Below are positions 32,441-40,857 of a stretch of 64,000 nt of DNA, piece after piece. Position 1 is the stretch's first letter, and each line of letters opens with the position of its first letter. The stretch comes from an uncultured Bacillota bacterium (GTDB lineage: Bacteria > Bacillota_I > Bacilli_A > RFN20 > CAG-826). The notes beneath the pieces are model-generated. The model saw nothing but the letters and a program-made list of their open reading frames with translations. It searched no databases and was not told the DNA's origin. The stretch covers positions 17,794 through 81,793 of the forward strand of contig CASFDV010000002.1 in the NCBI GenBank assembly GCA_949293555.1, given 5' to 3'. The position numbers and the translations under genes are program-made.

Positions 32441-32967
32441 TCAGCGATTGTTGTTCCGATAAATGCGAAGTAAAGGCGGAAGGGCGAGTAGCGCCACCAT
32501 CAGGATTGCCGCCAGCAAAGAGGCTGGGTAGCCCCAGCTGAAGGAGTGGAGATATCCATGGGGAAGAAGCTGGTGGCTGAACATGGCCCCGTTCCAGTAG
32601 GGAAAGAGGATCAGGGAGAGGACGGTTCCCAAAAGATAGGGGGGAAGGACGGAGACGCCTACCTCCCCGACGGAGAAGACAAGCCTTTCCTTCCTTGTGG
32701 AGCCGATGAGCGAGAGCTTCCTGTCCGCATTGTCCGTCTTTCTTGCCGAAAGCATCCCGTAGGCGGAATAGACGAGAAGCACGAAGGCCAGGACGATGCC
32801 TCCGACCGTGCCGAAGAAGGCAGGAGCATTCGAGGAAAGCTCTTCGATTCTCTCGATCTCGCCCTTGGTGACGCCGAGCCCTTCTAGGGTGATCTTGCCT
32901 TCCTGGACCATGTCGATGTGCTCCAGGAGAAAGGAGGTCGAGCCATAAAGCCCTCCGCCTCCTATTA
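32441..32967 (-). pseudogene. FtsX-like ABC permease, C-terminal fragment truncated by IS remnant
   Basis: The frame encodes about 175 residues resembling the C-terminal FtsX/MacB-like permease domain: a helix (GTVGGIVLAFVLLVYSAYGML), then RKTDNADRKLSLIGSTRKERLVFSVGEVG, two further helices and a short basic tail (RIYRNNNR). Upstream of residue 1 the sequence runs straight into the terminal repeat of an IS remnant (32968), so the N-terminal part is missing and the apparent ATG lies in the repeat. No matching N-terminal half is found on the other side. It is presumably inactive. Confidence 0.75.
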
Positions 32968-32982
32968 AAGTGGACCCCATGT
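32968..32982 (+). repeat. Left terminal inverted repeat of the IS3 remnant
   Basis: AAGTGGACCCCATGT matches the complement of 33847-33861 at all 15 positions. A second, partial copy (CTGGACCCCG) follows at about 32987. Confidence 0.85.
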
Positions 32983-33072
32983 TAATCTGGACCCCGTAAT
33001 TCGGAGTCCGAAGCAAAAAGCCCCCAAAGGTTTCTGCCTCCGGTTACCCTATTGTGATCGGAGGCTCTTCTG

Positions 33073-33715
33073 ATGGCGCACGGAGAGATCGGGCCCGAGC
33101 TGGCCGAGGCCCTGAGGGCCAACCCGAACTTGGGGAGGGTGACCGCGAGGACGGTGGTCTTCAGGCGGGCCTTCATCGAGACGCCCTCGACCAGTACCTG
33201 AACCTCGGCAAGCCGCGCCTGCGGATATTCGAGGTGGCGGGGATCGACGTGGGCGCGCTGGGGAGGGACAGGGTCGCCGCCGCCTTCGGGAACTGGCTCA
33301 CGAAGGTCAAGAGGGGCCTGCCGGTCGGCTCCCCAGGCCGAGCGCCTCAGGGCCGAGAACGAGTGGCTCCGCATGGCGGTCGATCTCTACGCACACTGTG
33401 AAGGCCGGATCGGCGTCACCAGCCTCAAAAACAACCGCCGAAAGGTACGAGGCGGTAAGGGCGACGAGCCTCGCGGCCGGGCCCCGCGCGCCCCTCTCGG
33501 TGAGGGAGATGCGCGAGGAGCTCGGCGTCTCCGAGTCCGGCCACCGCTCGTAGAGACGCAGGAAGGAGGAGGGGCCGAGCCCCCGCGAGGCCCGGGACAT
33601 CCGGGACTTCGCGCTCGTCAAGCGGGTCTACGACTACCGGGGCCGCACCTGCTGACCGACGTCTCCTGCGCCCGCAGGCCGGCCTCGGCGGCATGACGCC
33701 GAGGGAGAGGAGGAA
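33073..33715 (+). pseudogene. IS3 OrfA/OrfB transposase remnants
   Basis: OrfA-like sequence begins MAHGEIGPELAEALRANPNL at 33073 and changes frame near 33190 to continue as DALDQYLNLGKPRLRIFEVA, then again near 33340 for the ENEWLR helix. OrfB-like sequence (about 33440-33715) keeps the helix-turn-helix and the D-x-x-L-x-x-x-V linker but has internal stop codons and ends before the catalytic acids. It cannot make a functional transposase. Confidence 0.7.
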
Positions 33716-33765
33716 TTACCTCCTCTCCAGCCCGCCCATGCTGCCGGCGCTGATCCCGTCCGGGC

Positions 33766-33799
33766 GCGAAAATAGGTCAGGCGCCCGCGCCTGACCTAT
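33766..33799 (-). terminator. Hairpin terminator inside the IS remnant
   Basis: ATAGGTCAGGCG (33772-33783), loop CCCG and CGCCTGACCTAT (33788-33799) form a perfect 12-base-pair stem. On the minus strand it is followed by TTTTCG, so it can act as a terminator protecting against transcription entering from the right. Confidence 0.65.
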
Positions 33800-33846
33800 C
33801 TCCTTGGTGTCTAAGCCCTTTTATTTTCCGGCAAACTGACTCCTTG

Positions 33847-33861
33847 ACATGGGGTCCACTT
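33847..33861 (-). repeat. Right terminal inverted repeat of the IS3 remnant
   Basis: ACATGGGGTCCACTT is the exact complement of the left end at 32968-32982. Confidence 0.85.
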
Positions 33862-33986
33862 CATCCTGGGGAGGATATTTCTTCAGTCTCCTTCCTCCCG
33901 TCCTTTGCGTCTTCCTCATTTTCCTTTCCCTCGTCCATAGGGATAGGAAGCCCCTCGTCCAGGAACTCCGCAGGAGCGAGGACTAG
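33862..33986 (+). pseudogene. C-terminal tail of a membrane protein, cut by the IS remnant
   Basis: Directly right of the IS end a plus-strand frame reads GGYFFSLLPPVLCVFLIFLS, then LVHRDRKPLVQELRRSED and a TAG at 33986. One hydrophobic helix with a basic tail looks like the end of a membrane protein whose front is missing. The only ATG in frame (33849) lies within the IS repeat. It is a different gene and strand from the permease fragment at the left end, so the locus has been rearranged. The rest of the gap to gatC holds only its promoter. Confidence 0.5.
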
Positions 33987-34035
33987 AACCTCGTTTCCAA
34001 AACCAACTCATGAGGAAAGAGCACGCGTCTTGAAG

Positions 34036-34041
34036 TAAAAT
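34036..34041 (+). promoter_or_regulatory. -10 box of the gatCAB operon
   Basis: TAAAAT (34036-34041) ends nine bases before ATG 34051, so the leader would be about three bases. No Shine-Dalgarno sequence and no good -35 box are seen. Confidence 0.5.
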
Positions 34042-34050
34042 CAGGACGCT

Positions 34051-34347
34051 ATGAAGGAAGTTACGATCGACGTGCTGAAGGACGCCTCCAGGCGTCTTCT
34101 CTTCGAAATGAGCGAGCAAGAGCTGAGCACCCTTCTGGAAGAGTTCCATATCCTCGCCCGCCAGATGGAAGCCCTTGGGAAGGAAGAGGGGCTCGACCAG
34201 TACGAGCCCATGACGTTCCCCTTCCCCTGCGAGACGTCCTATCTCCGGAAGGACGAGCCCGCTCCCACGATGGAACGGGACGATGCGCTCAGGAACGCGG
34301 GAAGCGTCCTCGACGGGCAGGTGAAGCTGCCGAGGGTGGTGCAGTGA
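34051..34347 (+). CDS. gatC: Asp/Glu-tRNA(Asn/Gln) amidotransferase subunit C
   Basis: A 98-residue GatC, the small chaperone-like subunit that wraps GatA and GatB. It has the helical first half (LLFEMSEQELSTLLEEFHILARQME) and the extended PMTFPFPCETSYLRKDEP belt with the final GQVKLPRVVQ typical of GatC. It is the first gene of gatCAB and overlaps gatA by 1 base. A TAAAAT box ends nine bases before its ATG. Confidence 0.95.
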   Translation: MKEVTIDVLKDASRRLLFEMSEQELSTLLEEFHILARQMEALGKEEGLDQYEPMTFPFPCETSYLRKDEPAPTMERDDALRNAGSVLDGQVKLPRVVQ

Positions 34348-35816
34348 TGGGCTACCTCGATCTAGGGATCCGCGCCCTCCACGAAGCCTATCTCAGGGGC
34401 GAGACGACGCCGCGCGAGGTCGCGGAGGAGGCGATCCGCCGCGCGAAGGAGAGCAAGGACAACGCCCTCGAGGCGACCTGCTACGAGGAGGCGCTTTCCT
34501 TCGCCTCTTCCCTCGAGGAATGCGAAAAGGACAACCTCCTGTGGGGGGTGCCCTACTTCGCGAAGGACAACTTCTCCACGGAAGGCGTCGAGACCACCGC
34601 CTCCTCGAACATCCTGAAGGGCTACGTTCCCGTCTTTGACGCGGAAGTCGTCCGGAGGCTCAAGGAGAAGAAGGCCGTCCTCCTTGGGAAGACGACCCTC
34701 GACGAGCTCGCGATGGGAGGGACAGGCACAAGCGGCCATCTTGGCAAGACCTACAACCCCTGGGACGAAAGCCACCGCCGGATGGTGGGAGGCTCCTCCT
34801 GCGGCTCTGCCGCGCTTGTCGCCGCGGGTGCAGTCCCCTTCGCCCTTGGCTCGGACACCGGGGACTCCGTGAGGAAGCCCGCCGGCTACGCGGGCCTCGT
34901 GGGGATCAAGCCCACGTGGGGCAGGATCAGCCGCTTCGGACTCTTTCCCTTCGCCCCCTCCCTTGACGCGGTCGGCTACTTCACGAGGTCGGTGGACGAT
35001 GCCGCGATCCTGCTCGAGACCCTTGCCGGAAGAGATGAGAAAGATGCCACGTCTTCCGAGAAATCCGTAGATTCCTATGCGAATTTCAAGGATATTTCCC
35101 TTGAGGGGATGAAGGTCGCCGTCCTTGACGACCTCATGGATACGATCCGGGAGAGGAAGATCGCCCGCGATATCGAGAGGCTCCTTTCCTGCCTTGAGAA
35201 GAGAGGGGTGGAAGTCCGCCGCGTTCGTTTCGGGGAGGAGATGCTTCGCTCCATCTACATCACCTACTTCGTCATCTCCTGCGCCGAAGCGACGAGCAAC
35301 GACGCGAACCTCGACGGCATCAAGTTCGGGCCATATCCCGGGGGGAACACCTACGAGGAGGTCATGGCGAAGGCGAGGACCCAAGGCTTCGGAGAGCTCA
35401 TCAAGAGGCGCTTCGTCATCGGGTCCTACTCCCTCATGAGGGAGAACCAGGAGGAGCTTTTCCTCCGCGCCCAGAGGAACCGGAAGAAGATCGTGGGGAG
35501 GACGAACGAGATCCTCGAGGAATGCGACTTCATCCTGACGCCTGCGGCCCCGGGGCCCGCCCCCTTCTTCGACGAGCAAAGCGATCGTCTTTCGGACGCC
35601 TACCTCATCGCGGACAACCATCTCGCGCTCGGGAACTTCGCGGGGCTACCGTCCATCACCCTGCCCCTTTCCTTCGAGGAAGGGCTTCCCCTTGGGGCCA
35701 ACCTCACGGGGCGCCCCTTCGACGAGAAGAGGCTCTTCGCGCTGTCCTCCCTCCTTGAGGAGGAGACGGGGCTCAGGAACCTTTCCGTCCGGGAAAGGAA
35801 GGAGGGAAGCCTATGA
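34347..35816 (+). CDS. gatA: Asp/Glu-tRNA(Asn/Gln) amidotransferase subunit A
   Basis: A 489-residue amidase-signature enzyme that releases ammonia from glutamine for the GatCAB complex. The Ser-cis-Ser-Lys triad is visible: Lys in VPYFAKDNFST (about residue 74), and the two Ser in the RMVGGSSCGSAALVAAG and GSDTGDSVRKPA glycine-rich region (about 150-180). The usual GSDTGGSIR is here GSDTGDSVR. ATG 34347 overlaps the gatC stop; a GTG one codon upstream is possible. It overlaps gatB by 4 bases. Confidence 0.97.
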   Translation: MGYLDLGIRALHEAYLRGETTPREVAEEAIRRAKESKDNALEATCYEEALSFASSLEECEKDNLLWGVPYFAKDNFSTEGVETTASSNILKGYVPVFDAEVVRRLKEKKAVLLGKTTLDELAMGGTGTSGHLGKTYNPWDESHRRMVGGSSCGSAALVAAGAVPFALGSDTGDSVRKPAGYAGLVGIKPTWGRISRFGLFPFAPSLDAVGYFTRSVDDAAILLETLAGRDEKDATSSEKSVDSYANFKDISLEGMKVAVLDDLMDTIRERKIARDIERLLSCLEKRGVEVRRVRFGEEMLRSIYITYFVISCAEATSNDANLDGIKFGPYPGGNTYEEVMAKARTQGFGELIKRRFVIGSYSLMRENQEELFLRAQRNRKKIVGRTNEILEECDFILTPAAPGPAPFFDEQSDRLSDAYLIADNHLALGNFAGLPSITLPLSFEEGLPLGANLTGRPFDEKRLFALSSLLEEETGLRNLSVRERKEGSL

Positions 35817-37243
35817 ACTTCGAGGCCGTCATCGGGCTTGAGATCCATGTCGAGATGAAGACGCGGAGCAAGATGTTCAGTCCCGCGCCCGTAACCTACG
35901 GGAAGGAGCCGAACACCGCGCTTTCCCCTTTCGACCTCGCCTTCCCCGGGACGATGCCCACGGTGAACGAGGAGGCCGTCAGGAACGGGATCCGCCTCGC
36001 CCACGCCCTCGGGATGGAGATCGATCCCTTGGTCCGCTTCGACAGGAAGAACTACTTCTATAGTGACCTTCCGAAAGGCTTCCAGATCACCCAGCAGTTC
36101 CATCCGATCGGAAGGGACGGCTCCCTTCTCATCCGCACCTCGAGGGGGGAGAGGAGGATCGGGATCGAGAGGATCCACCTCGAGGAGGACACCGCCAAGC
36201 AGCTCCATTTCCCGGACTGCTCCCTCCTGGACTATAACCGCGCGGGGGTGCCTCTCGTCGAGATCGTCTCCCTCCCTGAGATCCGCACCGGGGAGGAGGC
36301 GAGGCTCTACGTCGAGGGCATCCGCAACATCGTCCTCTACGCGGGGATCTCGGACGGGAAGATGGAAGAAGGTTCCCTCCGCGTCGACGTGAACGTCTCG
36401 ATCCGGCCCTACGGGACGAAGGAGTTCGGCACGAAGGTCGAGATCAAGAACCTCAACTCCATCAAGAACATCGAGCTCGCCCTCGACTACGAGATCGAGC
36501 GGCAGGCCGGGCTTCTCCTCATGGGGAAGGAAGTGCGGCAGGAGACGAGGCGCTACGACGAGGGGAAGGGTGAGACGGTCCTCATGCGCCTGAAGACGGA
36601 CGCGGTGGACTACAAGTACTTCCCGGAGCCGAACATCACCCCGATCGCCCTTTCCGAGGAGTTCGTGAGGAAGGCCATCGAGACCTGCCCCGAGCTATAC
36701 GAGCCCAAGCGTTCCCGCTACATCGCCCTCGGGCTCACGGAGAAGGACGCGGAGGTCATCCTCCAGGACAAAGGGATGGCGCTTTACTTCGACAAGGCGC
36801 TTGCCTTCACCAAGCACCCCAAGAGCCTGGCGAACTTCCTCCTCGTCGAGGGGAACCAATATCTCAACAAAAAAGGCCTTTCCTGGTCGGAATTCCCCCT
36901 TTCCCCGGAATGGATGGGGGAGGCGGTGCTCCTGCAGGAGGAAGGGGGCTTCCAGCACAAGCAGGCCGCGGAAGCCCTCGCCCTTTCCCTTGAGGAGGCG
37001 ATTTCGCCCAAGGAAGCCGTCGGGAAGCTCGGGCTCAAGCCACAGGTTTCCGACGAGGGCTTCCTCGTCGGCATCGTCGACGAGGTCCTTACCAAGAACC
37101 CGCAGTCCATCCAGGACTTCCGGAACGGGAAGGACAGGGCCCTCGGCTTCCTCGTCGGGCAGGGGATGAAACTTTCCCGCGGGAAGGCCAACCCCGCGCG
37201 CTTGAGCGAGATGATCCGCGAGAGGATCCTCAAGGAGGAGTAG
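35813..37243 (+). CDS. gatB: Asp/Glu-tRNA(Asn/Gln) amidotransferase subunit B
   Basis: A 476-residue kinase-like subunit that phosphorylates the mischarged aminoacyl group before amidation. The start FEAVIGLEIHVEMKTRSKMFS, FPGTMPTVNEEAVRNGI, the ATP-site DRKNYFYSDLPKGFQITQ, HLEEDTAKQLH, DYNRAGVPLVEIVS and the C-terminal YqeY-like helical tail that binds tRNA are all present. ATG 35813 overlaps gatA by 4 bases. With AsnRS also encoded here, the complex most likely serves Gln-tRNA-Gln. Confidence 0.98.
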   Translation: MNFEAVIGLEIHVEMKTRSKMFSPAPVTYGKEPNTALSPFDLAFPGTMPTVNEEAVRNGIRLAHALGMEIDPLVRFDRKNYFYSDLPKGFQITQQFHPIGRDGSLLIRTSRGERRIGIERIHLEEDTAKQLHFPDCSLLDYNRAGVPLVEIVSLPEIRTGEEARLYVEGIRNIVLYAGISDGKMEEGSLRVDVNVSIRPYGTKEFGTKVEIKNLNSIKNIELALDYEIERQAGLLLMGKEVRQETRRYDEGKGETVLMRLKTDAVDYKYFPEPNITPIALSEEFVRKAIETCPELYEPKRSRYIALGLTEKDAEVILQDKGMALYFDKALAFTKHPKSLANFLLVEGNQYLNKKGLSWSEFPLSPEWMGEAVLLQEEGGFQHKQAAEALALSLEEAISPKEAVGKLGLKPQVSDEGFLVGIVDEVLTKNPQSIQDFRNGKDRALGFLVGQGMKLSRGKANPARLSEMIRERILKEE

Positions 37244-37245
37244 GG

Positions 37246-37959
37246 ATGGCAGAGGAGAAGAAAGACCTGTCTCTTTCCGGGATCGAAGACCTCCTTTCCT
37301 ACCTGGAGTCCCTTTCGGGCTTCGAGCTCCCGCCTTATCGGGAGCTCCCGCCCGTCCGCCTATACATGGAGCAGGTCCTCGAGTACGTGAACAACGTCCT
37401 CCGTCCTTTGGGCGAGGGCGAGCGCCAGACGATCACCTCCTTCATGGTCAACAACTACGTAAAGGCCCGCATCATCAAGGAGCCGGAAGGGAAGCGCTAC
37501 GGGAAGGAGCAGCTCGGCTACCTCATGGCGATCGCCATATTGAAGCGCTCCCTCTCGATGACGGAGATCGGGCGGCTCCTCGAGATGGAAGGGTCGCTTG
37601 GCAAGGAGAAGGAGGAAGTCTACGGCTTCTACCGCTCCCTTCTTTCCGACCTTGTCTCGGAAAGGACCACGAGCCTCGAGGGGAAGGCGAAGGAAGTGCT
37701 CGAGAAAGCATCGCTCGCCCCCGAAGGGGAGGAGAGGGACAAGGCGGTCCGCGACGCCTACGGGAGGATCGCCCTCCTCGCGGTGAGGCTCGCCGTCCGC
37801 TCCGCGATCGACCAGACCATCGCCCGGGCGATGATCGCCTCCCTCGGGGAAGGCTCGACCTTCGACGCCGGCTTCGTGAGGAAGAAGGAAGGCGAGGAGG
37901 AGAAGGAGGAGGAACGCCTCTCGGAAAGGGAGGCGAAGCGCCTCTCGGAAAGGAAGTAG
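37246..37959 (+). CDS. DUF1836-family protein
   Basis: A 237-residue cytoplasmic protein. Residues about 25-150 match the DUF1836 pattern: FELPPYRELPPVRLYMEQVL, LGEGERQTITSFMVNNYVKA and GKRYGKEQLGYLMAIAILKRSLSM. This is the winged-helix-like region seen in many Firmicutes proteins and suggests a DNA-binding role. The C-terminus is a charged coiled tail rich in Glu/Lys with two copies of an RLSER motif. It starts 2 bases after gatB and abuts galE directly, so it belongs to the same operon. Confidence 0.85.
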   Translation: MAEEKKDLSLSGIEDLLSYLESLSGFELPPYRELPPVRLYMEQVLEYVNNVLRPLGEGERQTITSFMVNNYVKARIIKEPEGKRYGKEQLGYLMAIAILKRSLSMTEIGRLLEMEGSLGKEKEEVYGFYRSLLSDLVSERTTSLEGKAKEVLEKASLAPEGEERDKAVRDAYGRIALLAVRLAVRSAIDQTIARAMIASLGEGSTFDAGFVRKKEGEEEKEEERLSEREAKRLSERK

Positions 37960-38976
37960 ATGGGAAAGAAAGTCCTCGTCACCGGGGGGCTCGGCTTCAT
38001 CGGGGCCGAGACCACCCTTGCCCTCGTCAGGGAAGGCTACGACCCCGTCATCGTCGATAGCCTCGTCAACTCCAAGATCCGGAACCTCGGGGCCCTCGAA
38101 TCCCTTTCCGGGAAGAAAATACCCTTCTACCAGGGGGACGTGAGGGACGAGACCCTCATGGACAAGGTCTTCTCCCAGCACTCTTTCGAGGCCGTCCTTC
38201 ACTTCGCCGCCCTCAAGGCGGTCGGGGAAAGCGTGACGAAGCCCGTCCTCTACTACCAGAACAACCTCGGGTGCACCCTGTCCGTCCTGAGGGCGATGGA
38301 GCGGCACGGAGTCCGCCGGATCCTTTTCTCAAGCTCGGCGACCGTCTACGGGGATTCCGAGGACCTGCCGTTCAGGGAGGACTCCCCGGTGAGGGAGGCG
38401 ACCAACCCTTACGGGGAGACCAAGGTCATGAACGAGCGGATGCTCCGGGACTACCTCGTCCCTCATCCGGAGACGGAAGTCGTCTGCCTCCGTTACTTCA
38501 ATCCGGTGGGGGCCGATCCCTCGGGACTCCTTGGGGAAGACCCGAACGGCATCCCGAACAACCTCTTCCCGATCATCAACCAGGTGGCGCTAGGAATCCG
38601 CGAGGGCATCACCGTCTACGGGGACGACTACGGGACGGAGGACGGGACCTGCGTGCGGGACTACCTCCACGTGGTCGACCTCGCGGAAGGTCACGTCGCC
38701 GCGCTTTCCCATTCCAAGGGGCCGGGCTTCCACGTGTATAACCTGGGCACCGGCCATGGGACGAGCGTCCTGGAGGCCATCCGCGCCTATGAGAAGGCGA
38801 CGGGGCGGAAGATCCCCTATGCGATCGGGGGAAGGAGGCCCGGGGACATCGCGGTTAGCTACGCGGATCCCGCGAGGGCCGAGCGGGAGCTTCATTGGAA
38901 GGCCCGCCTTACGATCGAGGATGCGGCGAGGGACGCCTACGCGTTCGCGACCAAGGTGCTCAAGGAGGGGGACTAG
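37960..38976 (+). CDS. galE: UDP-glucose 4-epimerase
   Basis: A 338-residue extended short-chain dehydrogenase. The NAD site is VLVTGGLGFIGAETTLAL, the catalytic pair is Ser/Thr in FSSSATVYG and Tyr/Lys in NPYGETK, and RYFNPVGADPSG with GTEDGTCVRDYLHV is diagnostic of GalE. It interconverts UDP-glucose and UDP-galactose and would feed the UDP-galactopyranose mutase encoded at 60808. Its start follows the DUF1836 stop with no gap. Confidence 0.96.
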   Translation: MGKKVLVTGGLGFIGAETTLALVREGYDPVIVDSLVNSKIRNLGALESLSGKKIPFYQGDVRDETLMDKVFSQHSFEAVLHFAALKAVGESVTKPVLYYQNNLGCTLSVLRAMERHGVRRILFSSSATVYGDSEDLPFREDSPVREATNPYGETKVMNERMLRDYLVPHPETEVVCLRYFNPVGADPSGLLGEDPNGIPNNLFPIINQVALGIREGITVYGDDYGTEDGTCVRDYLHVVDLAEGHVAALSHSKGPGFHVYNLGTGHGTSVLEAIRAYEKATGRKIPYAIGGRRPGDIAVSYADPARAERELHWKARLTIEDAARDAYAFATKVLKEGD

Positions 38977-38977
38977 G

Positions 38978-39880
38978 ATGGAAGTCTTCGAGATCAGGCT
39001 GAGGGAAGGAATCCTCATCAAGGGGAGGCGCTTCCCCGCGGAGCATCCGCGCTTCAACTTGCTCATCCAGACCGGGATGTGCGAGCACGGGGGGCGCTAC
39101 GAGGAGTTCGCGAGGTTCCTGAACAAGAAAGGGTTCGACGTGTCCGTGATGGACGCCTTCGGGCAGGGCCTAAACGTCGAGGACCTCTCGCTCCTCCAGC
39201 GCTGGCACGAGACCGCCTTCGAGGACAACGTGGACGCCCTCGCCCTGAAGATCAAGGAGATGAAGGAGAACGGCCTCCCGACCTTCCTCATGGGGCACTC
39301 GATGGGGTCCTTCATGACCCAGCGCTTCCTCACGAAGCACCCCGGGCTCGCGGACAAGGTCGTCCTCATGGGGTCGAATGGCCCGGACAAGGCCCTCATG
39401 AAGATGGGCTACTTCCTCGCCTGCCTATTCGTCGACAAATGGAACTGGGACAAGCCCTCCCGTCTCCTGCAGCGCCTTTCGATCGGCGCTTACGAGAGGT
39501 CGATCCCGGACCGGGAGGACCGGAACGACTGGCTGAGCAGGGACAAGGAGAACGTCGCCCGATATAACGCGGACCCCTACTGCGGGGCAAGGAACACGAA
39601 CGGGTTCTGGAAGGTGTTCCTCAAGGGCATGGCCCACCTTTGGGACGAGAAGGCGCTGAAGAACCTTGACCCAGACACCCCCCTTCTCCTCGTCGCGGGG
39701 GACGGGGACCCTGTCGGAAGGTTCGGCAAGGGCGTCCTTCTTCTCGAGAAGATGTACAAGGAGCATGGGGTGAAGGATGTGACGACGATCCTTTATGAAG
39801 GGATGCGGCACGAGATCCTCAACGAAGGGGAAGGGCGCCACAAGGTCATGGAGGATATCCGCGCTTTCCTGGAGAAGTGA
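38978..39880 (+). CDS. Alpha/beta hydrolase (monoacylglycerol lipase-like)
   Basis: A 300-residue hydrolase. The nucleophile elbow is FLMGHSMGSFM (Ser near residue 108), the acid is probably Asp in LLLVAGDGDPVG, and the His is in YEGMRHEILNE, a typical catalytic His context for serine lysophospholipases. The oxyanion region is ICEHG-like (TGMCEHGGRYEEFA). There is no signal peptide, so it is cytoplasmic or membrane-associated. GGAGGGG lies upstream of ATG 38978. The substrate is probably a lysophospholipid or monoacylglycerol. Confidence 0.9.
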   Translation: MEVFEIRLREGILIKGRRFPAEHPRFNLLIQTGMCEHGGRYEEFARFLNKKGFDVSVMDAFGQGLNVEDLSLLQRWHETAFEDNVDALALKIKEMKENGLPTFLMGHSMGSFMTQRFLTKHPGLADKVVLMGSNGPDKALMKMGYFLACLFVDKWNWDKPSRLLQRLSIGAYERSIPDREDRNDWLSRDKENVARYNADPYCGARNTNGFWKVFLKGMAHLWDEKALKNLDPDTPLLLVAGDGDPVGRFGKGVLLLEKMYKEHGVKDVTTILYEGMRHEILNEGEGRHKVMEDIRAFLEK

Positions 39881-40815
39881 TGGAGAAGAAACTCTCTAGG
39901 CTTCGTTTTCTTATCAAAACCCACTCTCTTTTTCGGATTCTTCGTCTAAGAAAGGAGAGGAAGGATGGTTCCTTGGACCGTCTGGACCCTATCGCGAGGG
40001 CGAACCGGATCGGAACCCTTGTCTGCGGCTATCCCTTTGACCTCGAGCATCCCCGTTCTTTCAACGAGAAGATCTCGTGGCTGAAGTTCCATTACAGGAA
40101 CCCCCTATGGGAAAGGGTCGCCGACAAGCTGGAGTGCAAGAAGTACCTGGAGGAGATCGGCCTAGGGAAGTTCGTGGTCCCTGTCTATGGAGCATGGGAT
40201 TCCGTCGATGAGATCGACCTGGACTCCCTTCCCGACGAGTTCGTCCTCAAGGCCACTCACGACTGCGGGTCCGTCTTCCTCTGCAAGAAGGGGGAGACGG
40301 ATTTCGGAAAGGTGTTCGCTAGCCTCAGGAAGAGCATGGAACGCCGCTACTCCGAGGAGCAGAGGAACGGGGAGTGGGTGTACGACAATATCGTCCCGAG
40401 AGTGTATGCGGAGAAGCTTCTTCACCCTCACCCCATGTATTGCGGCGATATCCCTGACGTGAAGGTGCAGACCGCGGGAGGTCAAGTCGTTTTCGGTTAT
40501 CAAGTACGGAATCGATACAAGGACATGAGGATTTCCCTTTTGGATTCTCGGCTTAACCACCTTTCTGGCGCTTATACCCATTTGCCTTGCCCGCCAATTA
40601 AGATGATTGACCAAGTCATGGCCGGGAAAATTGCCAAAGTCGCTGTTGAAATCGGCTCCCGGTTCCTTGAAGTCCGCGTTGACTTCCTTCTGTCGAAAGA
40701 AGGACTCTTCATCAGCGAACTCACCTTTTTCCCAACCTCTGGCGTCGGCGCCTTCTTCCCCGTTTCCTTGGATTTCCGATTCGGGGAGATGCTCGCCCTT
40801 CCTCAGGAACAGTAA
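39880..40815 (+). CDS. TupA-like ATP-grasp protein
   Basis: A 311-residue protein of the TupA-like ATP-grasp family. Landmarks are FNEKISWLKFHYRNPLW, FVLKATHDCGSVFLCKKGE, VPRVYAEKLL, PDVKVQTAGGQVVFGYQ, FLEVRVDFLL and LFISELTFFPTSG. It is a divergent paralogue of the protein at 9556-10497. ATG 39880 overlaps the hydrolase stop by 1 base; GTG 39877 is also possible. The last third is AT-richer than the first, at the point where the operon meets the capsule region. It probably decorates a cell-surface glycan. Confidence 0.85.
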   Translation: MEKKLSRLRFLIKTHSLFRILRLRKERKDGSLDRLDPIARANRIGTLVCGYPFDLEHPRSFNEKISWLKFHYRNPLWERVADKLECKKYLEEIGLGKFVVPVYGAWDSVDEIDLDSLPDEFVLKATHDCGSVFLCKKGETDFGKVFASLRKSMERRYSEEQRNGEWVYDNIVPRVYAEKLLHPHPMYCGDIPDVKVQTAGGQVVFGYQVRNRYKDMRISLLDSRLNHLSGAYTHLPCPPIKMIDQVMAGKIAKVAVEIGSRFLEVRVDFLLSKEGLFISELTFFPTSGVGAFFPVSLDFRFGEMLALPQEQ

Positions 40816-40857
40816 GTCTTTGGCTTCCGGTGTTGTAGAATCCTCCCGCTGAACAAT

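Larger units (their letters stand above)
32968..33861. mobile_element. Decayed IS3-family insertion sequence (about 0.9 kb)
   Basis: A 15-base perfect inverted repeat (AAGTGGACCCCATGT at 32968-32982 and its complement at 33847-33861) bounds 894 bases. Inside, plus-strand fragments in several frames resemble IS3 proteins. OrfA-like pieces are EALRANPNLGRVTARTVVFRRAF from 33073 and IFEVAGIDVGALGRDRV in another frame. Next comes LRAENEWLR, and then an OrfB-like N-terminus (AERYEAVRATSLAAG, VREMREELGVSESG, RDIRDFALVKRVYDYRG). The DDE catalytic core of OrfB is absent and stops and frameshifts interrupt the frames. Full IS3 elements are about 1.2-1.5 kb. No target duplication is visible. Confidence 0.8.

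Noticed and set aside
34362-35621. A 419-codon minus-strand open frame opposite gatA.
   Set aside because: It has no ribosome binding site or recognisable motif, and gatA is complete on the plus strand.
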